DNA of 64,000 nt from Spirosoma arboris (lineage in GTDB: Bacteria > Bacteroidota > Bacteroidia > Cytophagales > Spirosomataceae): contig NZ_WPIN01000003.1 of NCBI RefSeq assembly GCF_009754945.1, positions 620,001 through 684,000 of the forward strand, in the 5' to 3' direction. Positions 34,948 through 42,878 of this stretch are shown here, piece after piece. The stretch's first letter is position 1. Each line of letters starts with the position of its first letter. Made by a program: the position numbers and the translations under genes. Under the pieces are notes generated by a model. The model was not told the origin of the DNA and did no database searches. It was given only the letters and a program-made list of their open reading frames with translations.

Positions 34948-36150
34948 CTAGTTAGAAGCCATGATACAGTATATTACTCCATTCTCATCATCCGAGACAT
35001 AAATCTTACCCGATTTAGTGGGCAAGATGCCCGCAGGTCGGCCAAACCGAGTTTTCCCGTCTTTACTCAGAAAGCCCGAGAAAAAATCGTGGACCGAGAC
35101 CGGCTGCCCATTCACGAAATGAATGCGCTGAATTTTATAGCCTTCGGGTTGTTTACGGTTCCAGGAACCATGCCAGCTTACTAGGGCATCGTACGCATAC
35201 TCACTTGGGAAACCAGGAAGTTTGCCCAGGAATCGGAAATCGATGGGCGCGCTGTGGGCCGGAAAAGTCATAACTGCTGGAACGGTCGTCTTGGCATAGG
35301 CTTCTTTGGTGGTTCCACCCGGATCTTCCCGAGTAACATCCACCTGTTGTTTGCCAAAGACCCAGGGCCAGCCATAATCACCGCCATCAACAATTTTGTT
35401 TAGCTCTTCGGGCGGAATCTCATCGCCCCGCCAGTCGGTCCCATTATCGCATCCCCATATGTCTTTGGTCTGTGGATGCCAGTCAAAACCAATGGTATTG
35501 CGTAGGCCCCGAGCAAAAATGCGACGATGACTCCCATCGGGGTTCATGACCAGCAGTGTGGCATGTTCTTTATTTGTTTCCGAGCAATCGTTGCAATCGC
35601 TGCCCACACTCATATACAACTGACCATCAAGACCAAAGCTAATCATGCGATTGTCATGCTGACCTCCGTCAGGTAGATCGCTAATCAGCGTCAATGTATC
35701 ACCCACGGAACCATTGGAATTAAGCTTGCCTCGTTTAAGAATCTTGCTGGAAGCCAGGTAAATATAGCCCTGATAGATGCTTATGCCATGGACATCCAGA
35801 AATGAAGACCAAACTGTTTTAAGATCCTCAAATCGCCCGTCACCGTCTTTATCACTCAGGCGAAGCACATCCCCTACATCGCGCCGGGTGATATACAATG
35901 ATCCATCGTCGGCCATTGCCATGATCCGGGGCTTGCCTAATCCAGTTGCTACCACGCTGGTTTTAAAGTCAGTTGGCACCACCAGTTGATTAACCATTGA
36001 TTCGGCAAAATCAAGGTGCTGAGGGTACATGGTATTGACGGTAGCCGTAAAGGGTTGTTTGGCAGGCAGACCCTTTTGGCCTATAGCCAGCGAGCAAATC
36101 CCTAAAAAGAGAAAAGTACTAGCTAGTTGAACAGGGGATTTGTGGTTCAT
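34948..36150 (-). CDS. Exported PQQ-type sugar (sorbosone/aldose) dehydrogenase-like propeller
   Basis: The 400-residue protein has a signal peptide (FLFLGICSLAIGQK, cleavage near residue 25). A propeller of the GSDH/sorbosone dehydrogenase family follows: GLGKPRIMAMADDGSLYITRR, GDGRFEDLKTV, DNRMISFGLDGQLYMSVGSDCNDC, LRNTIGFDWHPQTKDIWGCDNG, and the C-terminal FGRPAGILPTKSGKIYVSDD. The Arg/Asn/Asp residues in LRNTIGFDW and NRMI match sites used for PQQ binding in relatives, while no haem c motif (CxxCH) is present. It is probably a periplasmic sugar oxidoreductase. PQQ biosynthesis genes are not in the window. Confidence 0.82.
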   Translation of the reverse strand: MNHKSPVQLASTFLFLGICSLAIGQKGLPAKQPFTATVNTMYPQHLDFAESMVNQLVVPTDFKTSVVATGLGKPRIMAMADDGSLYITRRDVGDVLRLSDKDGDGRFEDLKTVWSSFLDVHGISIYQGYIYLASSKILKRGKLNSNGSVGDTLTLISDLPDGGQHDNRMISFGLDGQLYMSVGSDCNDCSETNKEHATLLVMNPDGSHRRIFARGLRNTIGFDWHPQTKDIWGCDNGTDWRGDEIPPEELNKIVDGGDYGWPWVFGKQQVDVTREDPGGTTKEAYAKTTVPAVMTFPAHSAPIDFRFLGKLPGFPSEYAYDALVSWHGSWNRKQPEGYKIQRIHFVNGQPVSVHDFFSGFLSKDGKTRFGRPAGILPTKSGKIYVSDDENGVIYCIMASN

Positions 36151-36343
36151 GACGGGGTTGTTGGAGATTTTGCACTAGCTTTCCAATACTGGCCGGGAAG
36201 CGCTTTATGCTTATTTTTTGCGAACGAAAATCGTTACCAGGCCAAAAGTTTTAAAACCATCCAGCCAACCTCTACCTGGTATTTACGACTCTTATCTCCT
36301 TAATAAAGTTTATACGCTCTATCAAGAGAAAGGATTCTTACCC

Positions 36344-37492
36344 TTATTTAAAAGCGTTTAGGAGTTGGGTAGCCGCCAACGTCTGAGCCTGCTGGGCCTG
36401 AGGAGCAATGGCATACATGCCAAAAAACTCATGGGTCGCACCAGTATATAATTGATACGTTACAGTTACTCCAGAATTTGTCAGCTTATCTCGTAGGTAC
36501 ATACCTTCGCTTTGTAAAGGATCAATCTCTGCCCCAATAATTGTCGTTGGGGGTAATTTGGTCAGATCGGCTACATCCACCAGGGATATTAGCGGGCTAT
36601 TACCATCGGCTGGACTATTGAAGTAGTTGGCAGTGAAGTACTCGACCAGGGGACGATTCAGGGGTTTGGCATCTTTGTAAATGTTATATGAAGGAGTGTC
36701 CAGGTTATTATCGGCTACTGGAAAAACCGACAAGATATGAACAGGTAAAGCAACTCCCCGGTCACGAGCCAGCATGGCCGTCGTGATCGCCATGTTACCT
36801 CCTGCACTTTCACCCGCCAAGGCTATTTTCGCCGGATTTCCATTAATTGAAGCCGCATTCTGGGTAACCCATTTATAGGCCGCATAGGCATCCTCATGGG
36901 CCGTTGGAAACTTGTTTTCGGGCGCTAACCTATAGTCGACGGACACGACAACCGCACCTGTTTCTTCGGCGAGTGCCAGGGTCGAATATTCATATACCTC
37001 TGGATTGGCAATGACCCAGCCTCCACCGTGGTAATAAACAATGACGGGTAATGGTCCCGTCTTATTCTTGGGCGTATAGATCACGATGCGAATCGGCACA
37101 TTGTTATAGCCCAGAATGGTCTGTTGGCTAATGGTTACATTAGGCGTTGGACGTGGAATCTTATTCTTATCGAGCAACGAGTTAACCGCATCTTTAAACG
37201 AAGGCTGCTGGCGGGCCTGCTGAGGGGTAATCGTATTAAGCGGAATGGGACTAAGCCGGCCGAGTTCTTCAATCACGGCCAACATTTGGGCCCCAATGGT
37301 AGGTCCCCAGTCGGGTTTGGGGCTGGATGACTGGATACTTTGTCCTGGCTGAGGAATACGGTGATCCTGGCAGGCATTCATGCCTAGTAAGAGGATAAAA
37401 ACGACTAAAAAAGAAAGTATACCCAAGATATTTAGTTGGGTATAGGGAATCGAACTTTTTGGATTGGCGGATGGCCTACAGAAGTTTTTCAT
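36344..37492 (-). CDS. Alpha/beta-hydrolase esterase of the HSL family, probable lipoprotein
   Basis: From the ATG at 37492, 382 residues. An N-terminal hydrophobic segment (LGILSFLVVFILLLGMNAC) ends in a lipobox-like LGMNAC, so lipidation is likely. The catalytic domain has the oxyanion motif YYHGGGWV (about residue 155) and nucleophile Ser in GESAGGN (about 222). The Asp lies in IIGAEIDPLQSEG and the His in GATHEFFG. These are the hallmarks of hormone-sensitive-lipase-type esterases acting on short-chain esters. It is followed in the same direction by the sugar dehydrogenase gene after a 193-bp gap. It may deacetylate or de-esterify carbohydrates, which is only inference from context. Confidence 0.85.
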   Translation of the reverse strand: MKNFCRPSANPKSSIPYTQLNILGILSFLVVFILLLGMNACQDHRIPQPGQSIQSSSPKPDWGPTIGAQMLAVIEELGRLSPIPLNTITPQQARQQPSFKDAVNSLLDKNKIPRPTPNVTISQQTILGYNNVPIRIVIYTPKNKTGPLPVIVYYHGGGWVIANPEVYEYSTLALAEETGAVVVSVDYRLAPENKFPTAHEDAYAAYKWVTQNAASINGNPAKIALAGESAGGNMAITTAMLARDRGVALPVHILSVFPVADNNLDTPSYNIYKDAKPLNRPLVEYFTANYFNSPADGNSPLISLVDVADLTKLPPTTIIGAEIDPLQSEGMYLRDKLTNSGVTVTYQLYTGATHEFFGMYAIAPQAQQAQTLAATQLLNAFK

Positions 37493-37741
37493 TGATTTTT
37501 GTTGAGTTGAGATGATCAACCGCACTACCATCAATAGATGTACTTTGTTTTCTAGTTGAGCCGATTCCCTATAAGCTTATTCAGTGGTCCTGATTCGCTA
37601 ATTAATTCCCCGTTAGCTCACAGTTGGTAAAATATGAAGATTGGACTTGCTATTATTTACTGGAGACAACTTTAAACGATCTTTTCGGTATGTCCAATAA
37701 AGGACAGCCAGTCCCATGAGCCAGTATTTACCTAATCAAAA

Positions 37742-37816
37742 CAAAACGGGAATAAACCTCATGTCGATACCAAATACATTTTATTGGCTATCGACATGAG
37801 GTTTATTCCCGTTTTG
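37742..37816. terminator. Perfect 28-bp stem hairpin
   Basis: The arms at 37742-37769 and 37789-37816 are exact reverse complements (28 bp) around a 19-base loop. It lies between the small acidic gene (which ends at 37888 on the minus strand, running towards it) and the esterase gene start. No coding sequence is seen in the rest of 37493-37887. Confidence 0.75.
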
Positions 37817-37887
37817 ACATTCTGACGTTAAGACTGTCCTTTCCATTGGCCAGGATCAACAAAAGCGATTTTTGTACAGGTGGTGTG

Positions 37888-38094
37888 TTAGTTGTCAGAT
37901 AGTTCCCTGACATTGGTTTGACCGAACGGATCATCCCCTTCCATGCCAGTTGACTTATCATCAACACCAGTTGGTTTTACATTTTCGGTTTCTTCGCCCA
38001 CCAGGAAGTCGCCGGTTCCAGTTGGCTCATCTTGACCAGGATCTGGTTGTTTATCTTCAGTTTCCATAACGTATAATTGGCTCGTTTGTGACAT
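37888..38094 (-). CDS. Small acidic protein of unknown function
   Basis: 68 residues from the ATG at 38094, which has a G-rich stretch just upstream; the next upstream in-frame start is a TTG and is less likely. The sequence is strongly acidic and rich in Gly, Pro, Thr and Asp (GQDEPTGTGDFLVGEETENV) and lacks hydrophobic core segments, so it is probably disordered. It ends 72 bp before a perfect 28-bp hairpin that could be its terminator. I do not recognise a family. Confidence 0.5.
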   Translation of the reverse strand: MSQTSQLYVMETEDKQPDPGQDEPTGTGDFLVGEETENVKPTGVDDKSTGMEGDDPFGQTNVRELSDN

Positions 38095-38602
38095 AACCCA
38101 CCCCAATCTGAATAGTTATGAAAAGTAAGATTTGGCTCAAGTCTGTCTACAATTAAACCTGTCGTTTTGGATTTGGCCTAGGATTCACTACGGTCATGGT
38201 ATTATCCGGTCAGATTGGTTTCAATAAATAACGTGCAATTGAGGCTAGTCTTTGCTACTTGACTCAGCCTCATATAACGAGCCTGGAAATGGACCAACCA
38301 ACAAGTATGACATTGGCACCGTTGCACGAGCCACCCCAGGCTTATAGGTTAACACTTGGTCACATTCATTATCCAGGCAGTGCCCTAGTCGTTATGAAAA
38401 CTCATAGCCAGGTCGTTTTGGTCATTCTGTTCTGGTGGTTCCCCACCAGAACAGAGCGTGTCTGCTTATTTGGGTGACCCGATCGCCACGATAGGATCAT
38501 GGGAGGTGGGCCAAGTCGCACAATGAGCTGGTATCTTCCACCAGCCCAACGAAGGAAATTCAGTAGCGCCGGCAGGTAGGGTAAGAAAATTTCTACGGTG
38601 TG
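38095..38602. other. Intergenic with one strong stem-loop
   Basis: No convincing gene. A hairpin with arms CTGTTCTGGTGG (38427-38438) and CCACCAGAACAG (38443-38454) and a 4-base loop stands alone here, without a T run. It could end transcription of the GH43 gene, which stops at 38603 on the minus strand. The single plus-strand ORF in the gap has no family features. Confidence 0.45.
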
Positions 38603-39769
38603 TTAATGCGTAGCAACCGTCACGGCTATGCCTGAAGGTCTCTTCTGGGGCGTGGTGGTGGGACCCAAAATTGTTATTCGTCCATTGGCGACCTCCATTC
38701 GATCAATGCAGACGACTCGATCGGCACCAGATTTGGCCGTTCTTGCATGGTAGATGCAGAACATTTCTTTGCCATCGGGCGAGTACGTAATGCTATTATG
38801 CCCAGTACCAGTAACGGAACCCCCTTTCGTGGTATTTTTCTGTAAGATCGGATTATTGGTTGCTTTTTTAAATGGGCCCAGTGGCGAGCTGGCCGTAGCG
38901 TACCCAATGGCATAATACTGGCCGCCGAAGTGATTGGCCGAGTACATGATGTAATACAGAGCACCTTTTTTAAAGGTAACCGATCCTTCTGTCCAGCGGC
39001 GATTTACTTCGTGAGCCGTAACAGATCGACTTTCCCATTCAGCCTGTTTATCGCTCAGGTTAACGGGTGGCCTCAATAGTAAAACGGGTTCACCAATAAC
39101 GCCCGAAAAATCAGGTTTGAGTTCGATGCCATACACCCAACTCTCTTCAATCTCGCTGAACCATCCTTTCTGCCGAGCTAACTCGGCCACTTCGCTTTCG
39201 ACCGGGTGCTTGTAGCAGCACCGCGAAAAATATAAATACGCTTTGCCATTGGCATCAAAAAACACATTGGCATCAATGATGGGATACCCAGGATCAAAAA
39301 TAGGTTTGTTGGTCAAATCAATAAATGGTCCGGTTGGCTTGTCGGCTACGGCCACACCAATACGGAAATTTTCCACTTCCTGAGTCGGGTTTATCCCCCA
39401 TTGTGCACTGTAAAACAGGTAAAATTTCCCCTTGACCTCATACACCTCAGGTGCCCAGTAGGCTCCTCCCCACTTGGCATTTGGATCGCTCCAGCCAGTT
39501 GGGTTATTATGAAAATATACCTGTCCTTCTGGCTTCCAGTTCACTAGATCTTTTGATGAATAAGCCGAAAAACCTTTATCTGCACCACCACCGGTTCCAT
39601 ACATGTAATAGGTTCCTTGGGTGGACAAAACATATGGGTCCCCAAATTGGACTGGTAGTGGATTGGTATAGGTAAGTTTGGCCTTAGCGAGGTGTGGTGT
39701 TGTTTGAGCCCATAAATGGCTAAAAAACAGGAAAATGAAACCGAGAACCAGGAACAGCTTTTTTTTCAT
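38603..39769 (-). CDS. Exported glycoside hydrolase family 43-like enzyme
   Basis: The 388-residue protein has a signal peptide (LFLVLGFIFLFFSHLWAQ, cleavage after WAQ). The five-bladed GH43 propeller shows the catalytic base Asp in QFGDPYVL (about residue 44), the pKa-modulating Asp in IIDANVFFD (about 165) and the acid Glu in RRWTEGSV (about 265). WAPEVYEVKGKFYLFYS is a classical GH43 blade. The enzymes cleave alpha-L-arabinofuranosides or beta-xylosides in plant polysaccharides; specificity is not evident. The protein should be periplasmic or secreted. No SusC/SusD pair is near, so it is not part of a standard polysaccharide utilisation locus in this window. Confidence 0.88.
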   Translation of the reverse strand: MKKKLFLVLGFIFLFFSHLWAQTTPHLAKAKLTYTNPLPVQFGDPYVLSTQGTYYMYGTGGGADKGFSAYSSKDLVNWKPEGQVYFHNNPTGWSDPNAKWGGAYWAPEVYEVKGKFYLFYSAQWGINPTQEVENFRIGVAVADKPTGPFIDLTNKPIFDPGYPIIDANVFFDANGKAYLYFSRCCYKHPVESEVAELARQKGWFSEIEESWVYGIELKPDFSGVIGEPVLLLRPPVNLSDKQAEWESRSVTAHEVNRRWTEGSVTFKKGALYYIMYSANHFGGQYYAIGYATASSPLGPFKKATNNPILQKNTTKGGSVTGTGHNSITYSPDGKEMFCIYHARTAKSGADRVVCIDRMEVANGRITILGPTTTPQKRPSGIAVTVATH

Positions 39770-40078
39770 AGTAATAATCTTTATAGACTTGAGCCAGCGT
39801 TCAAACGATTTGCGGATAAGCTCATCCAGACAGGAAAGCCATAACTGCGCTTCTGGCTACTACTAGAAGGTGACCTTGATTAAAATCTTCGCTAGGCTTC
39901 ATCCGTTTAGAAAACGTACCGCTTTGCTACGGTATCGAATGGCGGAATAAGCGAATTTAAGCTAGAAGCTAGAAGAAAGAATCTGACTACTGATTGAGAG
40001 AATGATTTCGGAGCTGGTCCTTAAGGAGATGGACCGAATTGGAGCCTGTACGAGTCAGTGGCTAACAACGTCCAAAAA

Positions 40079-40112
40079 GCCAAAGCCCCTGACGTATGGC
40101 AGGGGCTTTGGC
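40079..40112. terminator. 13-bp GC-rich stem hairpin
   Basis: The arms GCCAAAGCCCCTG (40079-40091) and CAGGGGCTTTGGC (40100-40112) pair perfectly around an 8-base loop, 24 bases after the stop of the minus-strand gene 40136-40498. It has the form of an intrinsic terminator for that gene. The rest of the gap 39770-40135 shows nothing else. Confidence 0.8.
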
Positions 40113-40135
40113 TTCAAAGAAGTCGGAGTATACGC

Positions 40136-40498
40136 TTAGCTAGTCAGGAAATTAACCGCCTGCTTTAAGGTTCGCTCGTTATGAGTTTCCGGATCCATAT
40201 ATGACCGTTCGCCCACTTCAATAGTGAGCTCTTTGCCCAGAAGCTGCTTTGTATCGAGTTCCTTTCCCTCTTCGGCATCAATGCCGACCATCTCAAACAA
40301 GCCTACGATTGCGGGCATGCCTGCTGAGGATTGATAAAACCGGTGCAAAACGTAGCCATCCTCATTCTCAAACCGAACGGCAAAAAAGGGAATACTCTTA
40401 TTCTCACTAGTTCCTTCTTCAATGTCCGTAATAATTACCTGCTGCCGACCATCGGCTAGCAGCGTCTTTTCCTGTCCTTTCTCAATTGCGATTTTCAT
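40136..40498 (-). CDS. Small phage-like protein, possibly ssDNA-binding (DUF669-like)
   Basis: The 120-residue soluble protein is acidic and beta-rich. The core FFAVRFENEDGYVLHRFYQS, followed by a central helix (AIVGLFEMVGID) and GKELTIEVGE, resembles in layout the small phage proteins (DUF669 type) that bind single-stranded DNA or control DNA-modifying enzymes. This is a resemblance of pattern, not a firm match. It is a single-gene unit with its own terminator (40079-40112) and an AT-rich upstream region. It may mark the left outskirts of the integrated element or be a host gene. Confidence 0.5.
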   Translation of the reverse strand: MKIAIEKGQEKTLLADGRQQVIITDIEEGTSENKSIPFFAVRFENEDGYVLHRFYQSSAGMPAIVGLFEMVGIDAEEGKELDTKQLLGKELTIEVGERSYMDPETHNERTLKQAVNFLTS

Positions 40499-41114
40499 AC
40501 AGCTGAACTATATTTTAATTGTATTGTATAACAGAGTATCTATTTATTTGTTTTCGACCAAAAGCCTTCTTTATAATTGCAAAATATCATTAACTAATCT
40601 TAAACAAACTTTAACTGTATAATTCACTATATTTTATTTGTATTATAAAAAAGGCGAAATTAATACGATCTTTAACCCGCTTTAGCTTTCCCCGACTTTC
40701 CCAGGAGCTGGCTTTTTCCAGTCGTATATGTCGCCAGCTAAAAGTGATCAGATGCGTCGGGCCACTGGTATAGTGAAAAGAAAAGAGAGACTTTTACCCG
40801 CTTTGTAGGCGCTAAAAATGGGGCCGACACAACAAACCGTTAACGAAATTGTCTTTCCTCTTTTTTATTTCTTTTGTCCATTTTCATTTGACGATATACA
40901 CACTCAGATATACCATAATGAATATGAGTATTAAAGAAATGTTGCCACTTTCCCAGTACTTCGCTAGGTTAATGAGATGCACATCGACGTCGGTCAAGGC
41001 GGTACCGTATTTATCGAACTCCTCGGCGATAGTTAATGCTTGTTACCAAAATGTTGAAGGTTGCTCGGGATGGGGGAAGTGCTCAGAGTAAGTGGCACTT
41101 CAGCCACAAATTCA
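40499..41114. other. Intergenic, AT-rich, no supported gene
   Basis: About 615 bases, very A/T-rich at 40500-40660. An 80-codon plus-strand frame at 40849-41091 starts with a phenylalanine-rich hydrophobic run but has no family features and no clear ribosome site. I do not call it. Confidence 0.4.
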
Positions 41115-41459
41115 TTACTTCAGGACGACTCTCAGGAGTCGTCTATTACTTTCAGAATGGGGAATTTTTCGACTTTCCATATAATTGCGAACACTTTCAA
41201 TTTCAAAAAAGACTTTAGCTCCTTCAGCTCGAACAGTAAATAAGTTTAACTTCCTATACCTCCAAATGGTAGACTGGCTGACTTTTAAAACTTCTGCAAG
41301 CTGTTTACTATCGATCCATTTATAACCGATCATAATTTGTTTTATGAAATCTAGCTCGTCTCTTAGCGTTTGTATCTCTTTTGTCAATTTTTCGAATTCC
41401 TCCCAACTGGGTGTCTGTACCATGGTTGATTTATGTTTTTGTGATTTATGTAGAGCCAT
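41115..41459 (-). CDS. Small HTH DNA-binding protein (MerR/excisionase-like)
   Basis: 114 residues from the ATG at 41459, which is preceded by a Shine-Dalgarno-like CAGGGAG four to ten bases upstream; other in-frame starts lie at 41489 and 41423. A coiled-coil helix (WEEFEKLTKEIQTLRDELDFIKQIM) leads to a winged-helix motif of the HTH_17 type (YKWIDSKQLAEVLKVSQSTIWRYRKLN) and a wing (AEGAKVFFEIESVRNYME). Such proteins act as excisionases or small repressors in mobile elements of this phylum. A protein with the same plan lies at 58083-58466. It stands alone, without operon partners. Confidence 0.7.
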   Translation of the reverse strand: MALHKSQKHKSTMVQTPSWEEFEKLTKEIQTLRDELDFIKQIMIGYKWIDSKQLAEVLKVSQSTIWRYRKLNLFTVRAEGAKVFFEIESVRNYMESRKIPHSESNRRLLRVVLK

Positions 41460-41821
41460 AACTCCCTGATTTATACAATCACAACTCAAACGATTCTTGA
41501 TTTAATGAGCCTGATCATCAGAAAAGCCCATCAGAATAAGATTTTTCTTGCGCCCAATTGGAGGCAATGTAAATCTGGCCCAGTTTTGGTTCGATGATAA
41601 TGAAGTTAGCCAAGCTATGGGTTATCCTTCACTTTTGACTGAATCGCCTACTTTTTAAGAATGGAAGAGATGGTAGGTTGGCAACTCTATTTGTTATGAG
41701 ACTTAACGAAACACATTAAGTTGCAAATCCCACGTAAAAGTCACATTACTTGACAAGCGATAATAAAGATCAATTAGTAATAAACAGCGATTCGATCATC
41801 GACTTTCCTATGAGGTGGTAC
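41460..41821. other. Intergenic, no gene seen
   Basis: Between two small minus-strand genes. No ORF with family features, no repeat and no hairpin of note was found. Confidence 0.4.
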
Positions 41822-42097
41822 TTAAACATTAGTGGAAGAGAATTTTATTTTATAGTACGCCATTGCTGATTTGATATTAGCTCGCGTATCCTTTAGCATG
41901 AGCGAATGGCGTTCCTTGACGGCCAATTGCTGATTCTGGGTTTTGGTATCAATCAGCGAGACATCGGTTAGATGGTTATCCAGTCGTTCGTATTCAGCCA
42001 GCGGGAGGACAATTACTGGCTCACCCACATAATAGCGGGTTTGAAGCTTGGGTAATTGTCTTGCTTTGATCTTAAGTTGCTGGTATATTCTAGGCAT
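41822..42097 (-). CDS. Small protein of unknown function
   Basis: The 91-residue basic protein contains EPVIVLPLAEYERLDNHL at about residues 26-43. That phrase resembles the strand-helix core of Phd/YefM-type antitoxins (PVVVLSLEEYERL), but no toxin gene adjoins it and the N-terminal part does not fit. The C-terminal half is helical and Lys-rich. The gene is isolated, with gaps of about 350 bases on both sides. Its reality rests on the open frame and balanced composition only. Confidence 0.4.
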   Translation of the reverse strand: MPRIYQQLKIKARQLPKLQTRYYVGEPVIVLPLAEYERLDNHLTDVSLIDTKTQNQQLAVKERHSLMLKDTRANIKSAMAYYKIKFSSTNV

Positions 42098-42447
42098 ATT
42101 GGGTTAGTGGGTTAAGCGACCCAAAAGACACAGCACTCCTTAGGCCAACGTAGATGACTGTACGGAAGAGGAGGCAATCGAAATGAAGAGGGAGAGCCCC
42201 AAGAGGAGACTAAAGCACGGATAATACGCTTGAAATTTGAGTATAAAGCTACTAACTAAACCAAACTGGGAATCTGTATTGCATTTGCCAAGAAATACTC
42301 AACTGTATGAGCTATGGTCAAATACGGGAGATATACCCATTCATAAAGGGGATATCTCCCCTAGGTTTTGATTGGACAATGGGCCTATTTGCCACTCAAT
42401 AAAGTACAAAAATTTCTAAAATTTCCACCATTAAAACTGACAGAAGT
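42098..42447. other. Intergenic, no gene seen
   Basis: A 350-base gap between divergent genes. It includes a GGGATATCTCCC-like inverted pair at about 42332-42360 (GGAGATATACCC ... GGGGATATCTCC) which might be a weak hairpin or operator upstream of the crystallin-like gene. Confidence 0.4.
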
Positions 42448-42828
42448 ATGTACACGCAGAGTTTGCCCAATTTAGGTCCACCAACCGCCAGCGTTTTACC
42501 CCAAATTCAGGTATTCCGGCATATCAATTTCAATCGTCAGCTTGGCGATCGAAATCCGGAAGGTGATAAACCAACGGATGAAAATATATTGACTACTTTT
42601 AATGTCGATTTAGATGGTGATGATTTAAATGAGGGTATATCTTCCTTCATCATTTATTCAGGTTACTGGCAATTTTTCAAGAATGTAGGCTTCCAGGACC
42701 CGTTTCCAAAAATCTACGGACCAGGCCACTATCCTAAAACCGCAGACATTGGCATGGAAAACGATACTATAAGTTCATTTAAGCTCTTTTCCGTTGAAAA
42801 GCCAGCCCATCCTGATGTGTATCAGTAG
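42448..42828 (+). CDS. Beta/gamma-crystallin-like protein
   Basis: The 126-residue protein shows two Greek-key-like halves. Each ends in the calcium-binding N/D-N/D-x-x-S/T-S type signature: one around DDLNEGISS (about residues 55-63) and a clear one in NDTISSF (about 108-114). Between them is the classical second-motif layout (YSGYWQFFKNVGFQDPFPKI then YGPGHYP, with aromatic corner residues). There is no signal peptide. It is the only plus-strand gene next to the phage block and shares a bidirectional hairpin terminator with the tape measure gene. Beta/gamma-crystallins of bacteria bind calcium and add stability; some sit on cell or particle surfaces. Its role here is unknown. Confidence 0.7.
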   Translation: MYTQSLPNLGPPTASVLPQIQVFRHINFNRQLGDRNPEGDKPTDENILTTFNVDLDGDDLNEGISSFIIYSGYWQFFKNVGFQDPFPKIYGPGHYPKTADIGMENDTISSFKLFSVEKPAHPDVYQ

Positions 42829-42840
42829 CGTACTTTACCA

Positions 42841-42878
42841 AAAAAGTGTCCATAGCCCGTGAGCTATGGACACTTTTT
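42841..42878. terminator. Bidirectional terminator, 16-bp stem with A and T tracts
   Basis: The arms AAAAAGTGTCCATAGC (42841-42856) and GCTATGGACACTTTTT (42863-42878) pair perfectly around a 6-base loop. It lies between the stop of the crystallin-like gene and the stop of the tape measure gene, and serves both strands. Confidence 0.9.

Noticed and set aside
40849..41218. Three small plus-strand frames in the AT-rich gap
   Set aside because: They overlap in different frames, have no ribosome site or family pattern, and one starts with a low-complexity Phe run.
41822..42097. Toxin-antitoxin pair
   Set aside because: The protein has one Phd-like phrase, but there is no toxin-like gene in the adjoining 350-base gaps.
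39770..42447. Left attachment site with a complete tRNA
   Set aside because: I looked for a T-arm GGTTCGAATCC and an acceptor pair matching the fragment at 62271-62326 and found none here.
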